From Bacteroidota bacterium (GTDB lineage Bacteria; Bacteroidota; Bacteroidia; Cytophagales; Cytophagaceae), in the NCBI GenBank assembly GCA_023392125.1, contig JAEVZS010000031.1, positions 1 to 64,000 of the forward strand: a stretch of 64,000 nucleotides of DNA, in the 5' to 3' direction. This document shows, one piece after another, positions 24,004 through 33,325 of the stretch. A model generated the notes under the pieces. It was not told the origin of the DNA, did no database searches, and saw only the letters and a list, made by a program, of their open reading frames with translations. The translations under genes and the position numbers were made by a program. Each line of letters opens with the position of its first letter. Position 1 is the first letter of the stretch.

Positions 24004-24687
24004 TTAGATCCTGTCGCGGGTTGAGAAGTAAAACAGAAGATTATAAAAGATTAACAGAAGAAGAATAAAGTAAAACCCGCCAATAATGAAATAGTATTTA
24101 TTAGCACCATTGATATAATGGACATATGACTGAACAGAAGTATTCAGTCCCAGATGATGATGTGAATAGTAGGAAAGATAAACGGTATTTTTTCCTTCCT
24201 GCAACGGAAGCTCAAAAACCGGGAAACGGTTATGAATCTTTCTGTCAAAAAACGGGATGTCGCCTCCGATGGTGTCTGTATAATACAATCTCCCGTTCTG
24301 ATCTGCTACATAGACACTCAGCTCGTTGGCCCTCTGATTGAAGACCTCTATCAGCCAGCGGTTATCAGATTCCGGCGCCCGGACGACATCCAGCCTGAGC
24401 CACAGATGCGTTGTCCGTAAGGGAGAAAACTTTTCAGGATCGTAGTTAAACACCGAATCGGGTAAGGCAATTACTTCCTCAATGGAGTATCTGCGATCTG
24501 TCTGATCCAGAATGCTGAAATCGGAAGCGGAGAAATAGTATACAGGATTGCTGCCAATAGTCACAACAGACGTTTTCGCATTCAACAGACCTGAATACGC
24601 AACCAGCAGAACAAGAAAAAATATCCGGTTACCGGGCAATATGTCACGACCGGACAGCTGCATAAAGATATATTTTGCCACGCTCAA
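24004..24687 (-). CDS. 5' part of frameshifted 7TMR-DISM receptor (extracellular DISMED2 domain and first helix)
   Basis: 227 residues: signal sequence (hydrophobic core IFFLVLLVAYSGLL), a 7TMR-DISMED2-type external beta domain (about 45-180, THLWLRLDVV ... NTVYLSYYSHHHLG) and one membrane helix (YYFIIGGFYFILLLLIFYNLLF), ending STRDRI and a stop at 24004-24006. The protein should continue into the frame of 22779-23954; a single extra base in the ATCTAATCTG stretch (24000-24009) would explain the shift. So either the gene is a recent pseudogene, the base is a sequencing error, or decoding involves a shift. The start could also be the second Met (24663), which leaves a better signal peptide. 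Confidence 0.72.
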   Translation of the reverse strand: MSVAKYIFMQLSGRDILPGNRIFFLVLLVAYSGLLNAKTSVVTIGSNPVYYFSASDFSILDQTDRRYSIEEVIALPDSVFNYDPEKFSPLRTTHLWLRLDVVRAPESDNRWLIEVFNQRANELSVYVADQNGRLYYTDTIGGDIPFFDRKIHNRFPVFELPLQEGKNTVYLSYYSHHHLGLNTSVQSYVHYINGANKYYFIIGGFYFILLLLIFYNLLFYFSTRDRI

Positions 24688-24912
24688 ATATATTCATAAA
24701 CGATCACTACCTGCTCTCATTACCCGGAATTTCGAACATAAACCGGAAAATTTTACAACATCCGATTTATGATTATACTTTTGTATACGGGTACTCCGGA
24801 AAAAAATCCGGCCTTCTCTGAATTTCTGATCTTTGTATCATTTGCCACTGACATCAGAAACAAACATTGACTGTTTGCCAAAGATGACTTATTTTGTAGA
24901 AAAACAGCGCTT

Positions 24913-25857
24913 ATGAACCGGGTATGTCAGCTATTTGATATTGAAAAGCCAGTTATTCAGGCCGGAATGGTATGGTGCAGCGGCTGGAAGCTGGCCTCAG
25001 CAGTCAGCAATGCCGGTGGTCTTGGTCTTATCGGCGCAGGCTCCATGTATCCGGAGGTTCTGAGAATACATATACGCAAAGCCAAAGAAGCTACCTCCTT
25101 ACCGTTTGGTGTCAATGTCCCGCTGCTTTATCCGGATATCGATCAGCTTATACATATCCTTATTGACGAACACGTTCCGGTAGTATTTACATCGGCAGGC
25201 AATCCTTCGACATGGACCGGTCTTCTCAAAGAACACGGAATTAAAGTAGTCCATGTTGTTTCAAGCCTGAAGTTTGCTCTCAAAGCACAGGATGCCGGAG
25301 TTGACGCAGTTGTTGCAGAAGGATTTGAGGCCGGCGGACACAATGGCCGGGACGAAACAACTACATTCTGCCTGATTCCTCTGGTTCGGAAACATATAGA
25401 TATTCCGCTTATTGCCGCAGGCGGTATTGCTACCGGACGACAGATGCTCGCTGCCATGATACTAGGAGCAGAAGGAGTACAGATAGGTTCCCGGTTTGCC
25501 GCCTCAACAGAATCTTCGGCTCATGATAAGTACAAGCAGGCTGTAGTACGTTGTGGCGAAGGCGATACCATTCTTACGCTTAAATCCCTTACGCCGGTAC
25601 GTCTTATCAAAAACGCCTTCTATGATCAGGTAAAAGCAGCCGAAGCAAAAGGCGCCGGCATAGATGAACTAAGAAACATTCTGCAAAAAGGGCGGGCAAA
25701 GAAAGGAATTTTTGAAGGGGATATGGATGAAGGTGAGCTGGAAACAGGTCAGGTATCCGCATTGATTGAGACCATACAGCCGGCAGCGGAAATCGTTGAG
25801 GAAGTATGGCAGGAGTACCAGAGTGTAAAAAAGAGCATGGTTGATATTCGGGACTAA
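24913..25857 (+). CDS. Nitronate monooxygenase / FabK-like FMN-dependent TIM-barrel protein
   Basis: A 314-residue cytoplasmic flavoprotein of the 2-nitropropane dioxygenase family. Visible landmarks: PVIQAGMVW at the N-terminus (14-22), GGLGLIGAG (35-43), VVAEGFEAGGHNGRDE (flavin/substrate loop), PLIAAGGIATGRQM and VQIGSRFA (phosphate-binding). Family members oxidise nitronates with FMN or act as enoyl-ACP reductase FabK; the EAGGH motif is common to both and I cannot separate them from sequence. It stands alone and shares a bidirectional terminator with the convergent dioxygenase gene. Confidence 0.88.
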   Translation: MNRVCQLFDIEKPVIQAGMVWCSGWKLASAVSNAGGLGLIGAGSMYPEVLRIHIRKAKEATSLPFGVNVPLLYPDIDQLIHILIDEHVPVVFTSAGNPSTWTGLLKEHGIKVVHVVSSLKFALKAQDAGVDAVVAEGFEAGGHNGRDETTTFCLIPLVRKHIDIPLIAAGGIATGRQMLAAMILGAEGVQIGSRFAASTESSAHDKYKQAVVRCGEGDTILTLKSLTPVRLIKNAFYDQVKAAEAKGAGIDELRNILQKGRAKKGIFEGDMDEGELETGQVSALIETIQPAAEIVEEVWQEYQSVKKSMVDIRD

Positions 25858-25866
25858 TGATCATCT

Positions 25867-25904
25867 GTATACCGGTCATCAGTTGTTACTAATGACCGGT
25901 ATAC
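25867..25904. terminator. Bidirectional hairpin between convergent genes
   Basis: A perfect 13-bp inverted repeat (GTATACCGGTCAT at 25867-25879 with ATGACCGGTATAC at 25892-25904, 12-nt loop) lies 10 bp after the nitronate monooxygenase-like gene and 50 bp from the end of the minus-strand dioxygenase gene. No U-run on either side, but position and stem strength support termination in both directions. Confidence 0.65.
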
Positions 25905-25953
25905 TCCCTGATCCAACTAATAGCACGCTTCAATATTAATCTGTCGGAAAAAT

Positions 25954-26832
25954 TCAATACCCGCTCAGCTGCACACTACGCATCGAACCGGAACCAAATG
26001 CCATGGTCTCAACCGGAAAAGATACCGTATCTTTTTTGTCCCCAAGACCCAGCAGATAAATCAGAGGTATATAATGGTCCTCGGTAGGTATGCTCAGCAG
26101 AGCCGGCTTACCTAAACTCTTATAATTGATAAGCGCCTGGTGGTCGCCGCTTTCAATAAGTTTTTTTGCTGTCGCGTCAAATTCGAGCGCCCAGTCATAC
26201 GGTACAGGATTCGGAGTAAACTTTGCCATTCTCAGATTGTGCACAATATTTCCGCTGCCAACGATCAACACTCCTTTGCTTCTGAGATAAGACAAATCTC
26301 TGGCAAGCTCGTAATGATATTGCATGGGCTTTTGTATATCAATGCTCATCTGAAATACCGGAATATCGGCCAGCGGATACATTTGCGCCAGCACACTCCA
26401 GGTCCCGTGATCCAATCCCCAGTCATGATCTTCCCGAACCTGTGCATAATTCACTTTTTGCGTCAGTTCCCTGGCAAGCCCGGGCGCTCCTGGCGCAGGA
26501 TAATCAAACTCGTGCAAAGCTCTCGGGAAACCGTAAAAATCATGAATGGTTTTCGGTTTTTCCATCGCCGTTACAAAAGTGCCACGGGTAAGCCAGTGAG
26601 CTGAAATACACAAAACAGCCCGGGGCCTGATTCCTTCTCCGAGCTTTTTCCAGGCACGTGTATCCGGATTATCCTCAAGCGCATTCATCGGATTTCCGTG
26701 ACCGACAAATAATGCCGGAAGCCTGAGATCAGCATGATCCAGATGCTCCAGAGACCGGGCAAAGTTTTTCAGCGGCATAGCCATGCTCAATGTTCCTGCT
26801 CCCATCAGGTGTAAAAATTCCTTACGATTCAT
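25954..26832 (-). CDS. ygiD: YgiD/DODA-type class III extradiol ring-cleavage dioxygenase
   Basis: A 292-residue protein of the LigB/4,5-DOPA dioxygenase family. Conserved pieces: LFVGHGNPMNAL (active-site His near residue 45), ISAHWLTRG, DHDWGLDHGTWSVL, and VGSGNIVHNL. The family uses one zinc or iron bound by histidines to open catechol rings; the bacterial substrate is not settled. The N-terminus (MNRKEFLHLMGAGTLSMAMP) looks like an export signal of Tat type but lacks the twin arginine, so location is uncertain. Monocistronic. Confidence 0.9.
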   Translation of the reverse strand: MNRKEFLHLMGAGTLSMAMPLKNFARSLEHLDHADLRLPALFVGHGNPMNALEDNPDTRAWKKLGEGIRPRAVLCISAHWLTRGTFVTAMEKPKTIHDFYGFPRALHEFDYPAPGAPGLARELTQKVNYAQVREDHDWGLDHGTWSVLAQMYPLADIPVFQMSIDIQKPMQYHYELARDLSYLRSKGVLIVGSGNIVHNLRMAKFTPNPVPYDWALEFDATAKKLIESGDHQALINYKSLGKPALLSIPTEDHYIPLIYLLGLGDKKDTVSFPVETMAFGSGSMRSVQLSGY

Positions 26833-27076
26833 TGATTGAATTTACGAAATTTTCATTTACATGTTTAAACATATAAGAAAGATTTTATGTTCCGATGGTC
26901 CTTTTGACTTGTAAACGAACAGAATTGCTACTTACGGCAACAACCAAAGCAAACCAGGAAAGAAAAAACCAAACACAATTTGGTAAATACTGATTTGTAA
27001 CAGTCTATACACAAAAAAATACATGTTTATACAATAAATTATATGCTTCGGATGTTCAATTATGAAACTTTTTTAA

Positions 27077-27084
27077 TATTTTTG
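27077..27084 (+). promoter_or_regulatory. Bacteroidota -7 element before small membrane protein gene
   Basis: TATTTTTG matches the TAnnTTTG consensus of the main Bacteroidota sigma factor exactly, 35 bp before the start codon at 27120. I do not find a good TTTG box at the expected upstream spacing. Confidence 0.4.
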
Positions 27085-27119
27085 ACTTCCTTATATTCTT
27101 CTATAAAAGAAGCCATCTT

Positions 27120-27593
27120 ATGGATAAATATATATTTGAAGGCGATCAGTTTGGGGTTTCCAAAAAAGGAATACACTTTTTAAAGAGTCGTTATAATTAC
27201 GAGACTTTTAATTTTTCAGACATCAAAGAATTAAAAATATATAAGGGCAAAGAAATTAAAAACTGGATTTTGCTGCTTTCGACCGGCATCGTTTTTTTGA
27301 TCACTTCGCTAAGCTACGAATACACGATTCTGAAAGAACACGTTTTCGGAAATTCCGGAGAACGATTATACATGGAACAGTTTTCCATACCGATCGTTTT
27401 TATTCTCATCGGTATATACTGCATTGTACACTCACTCAAAAATGGTCTGATCATGGAAATCATAACAGACAACAGCAGCCGGCAGGTCGTTCTGGATAAA
27501 AGCAATGAAGACTATGAGCTCGACCAGCTTATAGATTTCATCAAAGAAAAAATCAAGGATAATGATGTTAAAATATCATATCCTGAGCAGTAA
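27120..27593 (+). CDS. Small two-helix membrane protein of unknown function
   Basis: 157 residues, not recognised. An N-terminal soluble part of about 40 residues (DKYIFEGDQFGVSKKGIHFL ... FNFSDIKELKIYKG) resembles a PH-like beta pattern. Two membrane helices follow (WILLLSTGIVFLITSL about 49-64 and FSIPIVFILIGIYCIVHSL about 88-106), then a charged cytoplasmic tail (LDQLIDFIKEKIKDNDVK). The layout recalls small bacterial proteins with a PH-like domain split by a membrane hairpin, but that is only a resemblance. It has its own -7 element and no operon partner. Confidence 0.7.
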   Translation: MDKYIFEGDQFGVSKKGIHFLKSRYNYETFNFSDIKELKIYKGKEIKNWILLLSTGIVFLITSLSYEYTILKEHVFGNSGERLYMEQFSIPIVFILIGIYCIVHSLKNGLIMEIITDNSSRQVVLDKSNEDYELDQLIDFIKEKIKDNDVKISYPEQ

Positions 27594-27643
27594 AGATAAT
27601 AGCAGTATCGCTTACATTCTTAGTTAAAACCAAATTATTCCTT

Positions 27644-29071
27644 TCAGCATTCCGGCAGGTTTACCCGGACATTGGCCGCCAATCCGCCCAGAGAGGTTTC
27701 TTTATACTTATCGCTCATGTTATCGGAGATTTCCTTCATTGTCCTGATTACATTATCCAGTGACACCACAGCTTTGTCCGGATTTCCGGCCAGAGCAATC
27801 ATGGCCGCAGTTACCGCCTTTACCGCTCCCATACTATTGCGTTCAATACAGGGAATCTGAACAAGACCGCCGATCGGGTCACAGGTAAGCCCCAGATGAT
27901 GCTCCGCGGCTATCTCGGCAGCCATAAGCACCTGTCCGGGACTACCGCCAAGACATTCGGTAAGAGCCGCGGCGGCCATTGAGGATGAAACACCTATCTC
28001 CGCCTGACATCCCCCGGCCGCTGCTGATATCGTTGCTCCCTGTCTGAAGAATTTTCCTATTTCCGCAGCGGTGAGTAAAAACCGGACAACATCATCTTCT
28101 TCTGCCTCTCTGCCCGAAAAGCACAGATAATAAATCAAAACCGCCGGCAGAACGCCGGCAGAACCATTGGTTGGAGCCGTTACAATCCGGCCCATTGAGG
28201 CATTTACTTCATTCACGGCCATAGCCAGGCAGCTTATTCGGGTCAATACTTTACGAAAATCCCGGCCCTCCTTCATAGCTTCCAGCCACTCCCGCGCATC
28301 TGTATAATCATGCTTTCTGATCAGCTGGCGGTTAAGTTCCGCTGCACGCCGCACAACCTGCAAACCTCCAGGCAGAACACCTTCCGTATGACAACCATCA
28401 TAGGCAGATTGCAGCATTACTTCCCAGATCCGAAGTAAACGTTGCCTGATTTCCTCCTCCGAACGGAATACCTTTTCATTTTCCAGCACTACATCCGATA
28501 TAGACATACCGGTTTTCCGACAGATTGCAGCAAGTTCGCCAGAATCGGAATAAGGATAAGCCAGTTTTAAATCCGGGCAGGCTTTGACAGCTGATTCGTT
28601 TTCTCTGCATATAAACCCGCCGCCTGTAGAAAAATAAAAAGATTCATATACGCTTTCATCACGCAGTACAGCACAAAACTTCATGGCATTGGGATGAAAA
28701 GGATGGCTCTCCTTTTTCAGAAAATGGATAGACCGGGCCGGACTGAATAAAAACTCCCCGTTTGCAGCATGAATCACCCTTTCATTTATCACAATATCTT
28801 CATAAATACCTGCGAGGCAATCAACCTCTACACCGGAAGGATCCAGCTGCAGCAAACCAAATGTGAGCGCCTTGTCTGTATAATGTCCTTTGCCTGTAAG
28901 AGCCAGAGAGCCATACAGAAAAATCTTAACCGATACAATATCCGCCAGCAGCTTTTTATGGTACAGCTCATCCATCCAGGCTGAGGCAGCTTTCCAAGGA
29001 CCCAGTGTGTGGGAACTGGAGGGCCCTATTCCCACCTTCAGAATATCAAATACGCTTGTATAGACGCTCAT
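27644..29071 (-). CDS. sdaA: L-serine ammonia-lyase, iron-sulfur-dependent, single chain
   Basis: A 475-residue cytoplasmic enzyme that deaminates L-serine to pyruvate and ammonia. The N-terminal beta domain carries [16 protein letters not shown] (14-29); the C-terminal catalytic domain carries [12 protein letters not shown] and the probable 4Fe-4S ligands in [18 protein letters not shown] and VQIPCIERN. Length fits the fused one-chain type rather than the split alpha/beta type. The next plus-strand gene is an amino-acid permease (29505-31040), a sensible functional neighbour. Confidence 0.95.
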   Translation of the reverse strand: MSVYTSVFDILKVGIGPSSSHTLGPWKAASAWMDELYHKKLLADIVSVKIFLYGSLALTGKGHYTDKALTFGLLQLDPSGVEVDCLAGIYEDIVINERVIHAANGEFLFSPARSIHFLKKESHPFHPNAMKFCAVLRDESVYESFYFSTGGGFICRENESAVKACPDLKLAYPYSDSGELAAICRKTGMSISDVVLENEKVFRSEEEIRQRLLRIWEVMLQSAYDGCHTEGVLPGGLQVVRRAAELNRQLIRKHDYTDAREWLEAMKEGRDFRKVLTRISCLAMAVNEVNASMGRIVTAPTNGSAGVLPAVLIYYLCFSGREAEEDDVVRFLLTAAEIGKFFRQGATISAAAGGCQAEIGVSSSMAAAALTECLGGSPGQVLMAAEIAAEHHLGLTCDPIGGLVQIPCIERNSMGAVKAVTAAMIALAGNPDKAVVSLDNVIRTMKEISDNMSDKYKETSLGGLAANVRVNLPEC

Positions 29072-29504
29072 AGATTTAAAAGAAACGGTTTACAGATTTC
29101 TGAACCATGAGTATATACGAATCCTTTCTGCTATAAGTATAAAAAAAAGCATATATCTCCGTACCGGCGGTTTCAGCTTAAAGATCGCGCCTGTTTCCCC
29201 CGAAAGAACAGGTTATTATTGTGCAGATACACCTAAATTACGGCAATCAATACCTATTTTTAATCAAATTCATTATATTCAGCCCTCATTTATAAACGAT
29301 AGTATCATTCTGTGCTTTTTCCGGTCACAACAGGCTGCCGTCACTGGTACGATCAGACAGGCTGCTATCGTACAGAAAAATGCTTAAAACAGAAAGAATA
29401 AGGAAACTGCTGCCAGACTTTAGAGCCCTTGCCTGAATTCAGGATATTTTGACAAGCAGCAGATTCCATTTTTAGACAGAGGAATAACCATAAAATTAAC
29501 ACGT
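29072..29504. other. Divergent intergenic region, no gene seen
   Basis: 433 bp between the serine dehydratase start and the permease start. No RNA gene, repeat or strong hairpin is visible. A near match to the -7 element (TATTTTG) lies at 29445-29451, about 54 bp before the permease gene, one base short of the consensus spacing. Confidence 0.45.
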
Positions 29505-31040
29505 ATGAAGAATCAGATTTGGGCTAAGAAATCGGTAGAGCAATACGAAGCCGACATCAGACATAGTGGCCTGAAACGCTCGCTGGGCAAATGGGAGTTA
29601 ACCGCTCTCGGCATCGGCGCCATAATCGGGGCCGGCATATTTGTAATGACCGGAATCGGAGCAAAAGAACATGCTGGTCCGGCTCTTGTTCTTTCCTTTG
29701 TTGTAGCCGGTCTGGGCTGCGGATTTGCAGCGCTCTGCTATGCGGAGTTTGCATCTTTTCTGCCGGTCGAAGGATCTGCGTATGCCTATTCCTACGCAGC
29801 AGTAGGTGAGCTTTTTGCCTGGATTATTGGCTGGGACCTCATTCTGGAATATGCCATGGCCTCTTCTGCAGTTGCAGTAGGCTGGTCCGGCTATGTAGTC
29901 AAGTTCCTCAATCTCTTCGATATAAAAATGCCCTTATGGCTGGTCACGGACTACTGGAGCGGCAGAGCTCTCGTAGACAAGCACGAATTAGTCGGCGATC
30001 TGGCCCCGCTGACCAGCTCATACTCCAGCTATGATTTTCCTCAGATCTTTGGTATCCCCTTTGCCTTCAACCTTCCTGCTTTTCTTATCATACTGATTGT
30101 AACATATGTTTTGGTAAAAGGTATCAAAGAAGCATCCTCAACCAATAACATCATGGTTTTCATCAAGCTGGGTGTAGTATTATTTATCATCGTCGTCGGA
30201 TTTATGTACGTAGAGGCACAAAACTGGGATCCGTTCATTCCCGAAAGAACCTGGATCAAGACAAGCAGCGGACAGGATCAGGAAGCCTATGGCTGGATAG
30301 GGATTTTCTCAGGAGCTGCCTATATTTTCTTTGCCTATATCGGATTCGATGCTGTCAGTACCCAGGCCGGGGAAGCTATTAATCCGCAGAAAGACGTTCC
30401 GACCGGAATCATTACCTCTCTGATCATCTGCACAATACTATATATTCTGGTAGCGCTGGTTGTCACCGGTATGGTCAATTATAAAGATATTGATATTGCA
30501 GCTCCCATCGCAGCTGCTTTTGGCGACAGAGGACTTTCCTATGCCGTATTCATTATTTCCATTGCGGCAATTGCCGGTCTTACCTCTGTACTAATAGTAA
30601 TGCTCCTCGGGCAGTCACGTGTTCTTTATGCCATCGCCAAAGACGGACTTTTACCTTCCGGCTTTTTTGCATCCATTCATCCTCGTTTCAAAACGCCATA
30701 CAAAACAACTATCCTGATTGGTATTATCGTGGCCTTTGTGGCCGCATTCACCCCGATCGATTCCATTGCAAAAATGGTCAATATCGGAACTCTTCTGGCA
30801 TTTGTAATGGTATGTTCTGCAGTCTGGCTGATGCGTTATAAAGAACCAACCAGAACACGTCCGTTTAAAGTACCTTTCATTGCCTTTGTTGCTCCGATGG
30901 GTATACTATTTAATCTGTTAATGATGGTTTATCTTGGCTGGGAAAACTGGGCCCGTCTGGTTGGCTGGCTGGCAATCGGTTTTGTCATCTATTTTATATA
31001 TGGCAAAAAGCACAGCAAGCTAAGAGCCGGCAAGCAATAA
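29505..31040 (+). CDS. APC-family amino acid permease
   Basis: A 511-residue inner-membrane transporter with about 12 to 14 hydrophobic helices. The first helix holds GIGAIIGAGIFVMTG (36-50), the unwound substrate-binding motif of the amino acid-polyamine-organocation superfamily; the second reads AGPALVLSFVVAGLGCGFAALCYAEFAS. Best resemblance is to the CAT/YfnA-type permeases that import neutral or cationic amino acids by proton symport. The soluble N-terminus (KKSVEQYEADIRHSGLKRSL) is typical of that group. Specificity cannot be told. Followed by a strong hairpin. Confidence 0.92.
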   Translation: MKNQIWAKKSVEQYEADIRHSGLKRSLGKWELTALGIGAIIGAGIFVMTGIGAKEHAGPALVLSFVVAGLGCGFAALCYAEFASFLPVEGSAYAYSYAAVGELFAWIIGWDLILEYAMASSAVAVGWSGYVVKFLNLFDIKMPLWLVTDYWSGRALVDKHELVGDLAPLTSSYSSYDFPQIFGIPFAFNLPAFLIILIVTYVLVKGIKEASSTNNIMVFIKLGVVLFIIVVGFMYVEAQNWDPFIPERTWIKTSSGQDQEAYGWIGIFSGAAYIFFAYIGFDAVSTQAGEAINPQKDVPTGIITSLIICTILYILVALVVTGMVNYKDIDIAAPIAAAFGDRGLSYAVFIISIAAIAGLTSVLIVMLLGQSRVLYAIAKDGLLPSGFFASIHPRFKTPYKTTILIGIIVAFVAAFTPIDSIAKMVNIGTLLAFVMVCSAVWLMRYKEPTRTRPFKVPFIAFVAPMGILFNLLMMVYLGWENWARLVGWLAIGFVIYFIYGKKHSKLRAGKQ

Positions 31041-31052
31041 CAATGTCATAGC

Positions 31053-31077
31053 GGGAAGGATGCAGAGCATCCTTCCC
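31053..31077 (+). terminator. Hairpin terminator after permease gene
   Basis: A perfect 11-bp stem with 3-nt loop (GGGAAGGATGC, AGA, GCATCCTTCCC) begins 13 bp after the stop codon. The following sequence (TGAAAAATTTC) has only a weak U-run. Confidence 0.65.
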
Positions 31078-31196
31078 TGAAAAATTTCACCCGTTAGTCA
31101 ATCCTCTCTGTATTGCCCTGACGGGAAAAAGTTACGGAATCTTCTGCAGGATAGTATGGTTATACAAGTATTCGCGTTTTAAATCAATACCTCGTT

Positions 31197-31886
31197 ATGA
31201 ATAGAATACTGATAGTGGAAGATGATCTGATTATCAGCAAAAACATACAGGAAGCCCTTTTATCTGAGCAATTTGATTTAGAGGCAGCGTTTGACGGCAT
31301 CATGGCAGAGAAGCTCCTCAAAAGAAACTCCTATGATTGCATTGTCATGGACATTAATCTGCCCCATATCAATGGTTATGAACTGTGCAGAATGTTTCGG
31401 CAGTACAATACCACTACCCCTATACTTTTCCTGACTGCCTTTGATGAACTGGAAGATAAAGTGCAGGGCTATGACAGCGGAGCAGATGATTACCTGACCA
31501 AGCCGTTTTTCATGAAAGAACTGATTCTGAGAATCAATTCTCTGATCAAAAGAAGCAGACAGCTTTCAAAGCAGGAAGAAAGCGAAGTACTGGTATTTGA
31601 GGATATCGTCATCAATCAGCGTACAAAAAACGTTCGCAGAAACAACAAGGAGCTTGAGCTGACTCCCCGCGAATTTCAGATATTGCTGAAGCTTGTACGC
31701 GCACAGGGAGAGCTGGTACTAAAAAAAGAGCTTATCCGCGAAATATGGGGAAGCTCCTTCGATACCAACACAAATACAATAGAAGTGTATATTAATTTTC
31801 TGCGAAACAAGGTAGACAAACCATTCGATGTGTCATTGATCAAAACAAAAATCGGATACGGGTACTATCTCGAAAGTGACAAATGA
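31197..31886 (+). CDS. OmpR/PhoB-family response regulator (heavy-metal efflux locus)
   Basis: A 229-residue two-domain regulator. Receiver domain 1-120 with acidic pocket E8/D9/D10, phospho-acceptor D52 (VMDINLP) and K102 region (YLTKPF). Winged-helix DNA-binding domain about 130-227 (LTPREFQILLKLVRAQGELV ... TIEVYINFLRNKVDK). The stop codon overlaps the start of the histidine kinase gene by 4 bp, and an RND efflux operon follows, so it most likely controls metal or toxic-compound efflux, in the manner of CzcR/CusR. A probable binding site is at 33258-33276. Confidence 0.92.
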   Translation: MNRILIVEDDLIISKNIQEALLSEQFDLEAAFDGIMAEKLLKRNSYDCIVMDINLPHINGYELCRMFRQYNTTTPILFLTAFDELEDKVQGYDSGADDYLTKPFFMKELILRINSLIKRSRQLSKQEESEVLVFEDIVINQRTKNVRRNNKELELTPREFQILLKLVRAQGELVLKKELIREIWGSSFDTNTNTIEVYINFLRNKVDKPFDVSLIKTKIGYGYYLESDK

Positions 31887-33247
31887 AAATCAATAAAAAA
31901 ATAAGCCTTTATTTTTCCGGTTTTATCATACCAACTATCGGGGTTATTTTTATTCTTATCTACAACCTGTTTTACGAATACCGTGAAGAGGAATTTCAAA
32001 AGCAGCAAAAAAAGAAAATTACCAGCACGCTGCGCTTTCTGACCGAAATCAAACAGATCGACGATAACCTGATCCATGCCATGGACAGTCTTACCATACA
32101 TGATTTCTACGATGAAAAGCTGCTGATTTACAATGAGCGAAAGGAACTCATCTATTCAAGTATCGACGACACACCTATCCCTGTTGCCCAGAGAATTCTG
32201 AATGAGCTTTCTTTCAACAAACAATGGATCGAGACCAAAGATGATCTGTATGATGTAATCGGAGTCTATGTACAAAACAGGGGTAACGAGTATTACGGTA
32301 TAAGCAAAGCGTATGATAACTTTGGTTATTCAAAGATGAACTTTCTAAAGTATACCCTGGCCGCTTCTTTCTTCATCATCTCACTGCTGATCATAGCAAT
32401 AGCGTATTATCTCTCCAATAGAATCAGCTATTCGATCATCGACATTACCAATCAGATAAGAAAATATGATTTCGAAGGCGCTTACAAACCTATCCGCACC
32501 AGAAAAAGCAACGATGAAATAGCTATTCTGACCAACTGGTTTAACCAGCTGCTTGAACGGATGTATAATGCTTTTTCATTCCAGAAACATGCCATACACC
32601 ATATATCGCACGAACTGAAAACTCCGATTGCCATACTTGTATCCAATCTTGAGCGGATCGAAAAAGAAACCGATGTCAATACCATCCTGACCTTAATCAA
32701 AGATCAGAAAGAAGACACCAAAAATCTGGGGGATATCATCAATGCCCTGCTGGAAATATCCAAGACAGACGCCGAAAACATGACGAAAACCAGTCCGGTT
32801 CGTATTGATGATCTGATATATGATATTGCTGATGAGCTCCGGATATTAAATGAAGGTTTCCATTTCGAGGTATCCATCAAAGGAGATATCGTAGAAGAAA
32901 AAGATCTTATGGTTACAGCAAACTATCGTTTGCTGAAAGCAGCTATCATGAATCTGGCAGTCAATTGTGTTCAGTACAGCATCGACCAGCATGCAAAAAT
33001 TGCCATAACTTTCTGCAAACAGATGATCAATCTGGAATTTATCAATCACGGACCTGTCATAAGCGAAACCGAAAAGCAATACCTGTTTCAGCATTTTTTC
33101 AGAGGAAGCAACAGCGCCGGCAAACGAGGCTTCGGGCTTGGGCTTGTACTCATTAATAAAATAATCGGCTTACACCGGGGTACTATCCGGTATATTAACC
33201 CCGACGCGAACACTAATATATTCATAATTAATCTCCCTTTAAGCTAA
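31883..33247 (+). CDS. Membrane sensor histidine kinase (heavy-metal efflux locus)
   Basis: A 454-residue class I sensor kinase. Two membrane helices (about 9-29 and 155-175) flank a periplasmic sensor domain of about 125 residues; a HAMP-like linker follows (about 177-230). The H-box is HHISHELKTPIAIL with phospho-acceptor His243; the ATPase domain has NLAVNCVQYS (N-box) and GFGLGLVLI (G-box). Translationally coupled to the regulator (ATGA overlap). Stimulus unknown; the neighbouring efflux genes suggest metal ions. Confidence 0.92.
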   Translation: MKINKKISLYFSGFIIPTIGVIFILIYNLFYEYREEEFQKQQKKKITSTLRFLTEIKQIDDNLIHAMDSLTIHDFYDEKLLIYNERKELIYSSIDDTPIPVAQRILNELSFNKQWIETKDDLYDVIGVYVQNRGNEYYGISKAYDNFGYSKMNFLKYTLAASFFIISLLIIAIAYYLSNRISYSIIDITNQIRKYDFEGAYKPIRTRKSNDEIAILTNWFNQLLERMYNAFSFQKHAIHHISHELKTPIAILVSNLERIEKETDVNTILTLIKDQKEDTKNLGDIINALLEISKTDAENMTKTSPVRIDDLIYDIADELRILNEGFHFEVSIKGDIVEEKDLMVTANYRLLKAAIMNLAVNCVQYSIDQHAKIAITFCKQMINLEFINHGPVISETEKQYLFQHFFRGSNSAGKRGFGLGLVLINKIIGLHRGTIRYINPDANTNIFIINLPLS

Positions 33248-33257
33248 AATTTATCTG

Positions 33258-33276
33258 TTTTAAGGTTTTTTTAAGG
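33258..33276. promoter_or_regulatory. Tandem TTTTAAGG direct repeat, likely response-regulator site
   Basis: TTTTAAGG occurs at 33258-33265 and again at 33269-33276, an 11-bp repeat period, that is one DNA turn. This is the usual layout of OmpR-family operators. It lies 50 bp before the first efflux gene and directly after the sensor kinase gene. Binding is inferred. Confidence 0.5.
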
Positions 33277-33325
33277 CGCTTTCTGTGTAATTGGGTTAAT
33301 AGATCTATTACCGAAAATCAGATTA

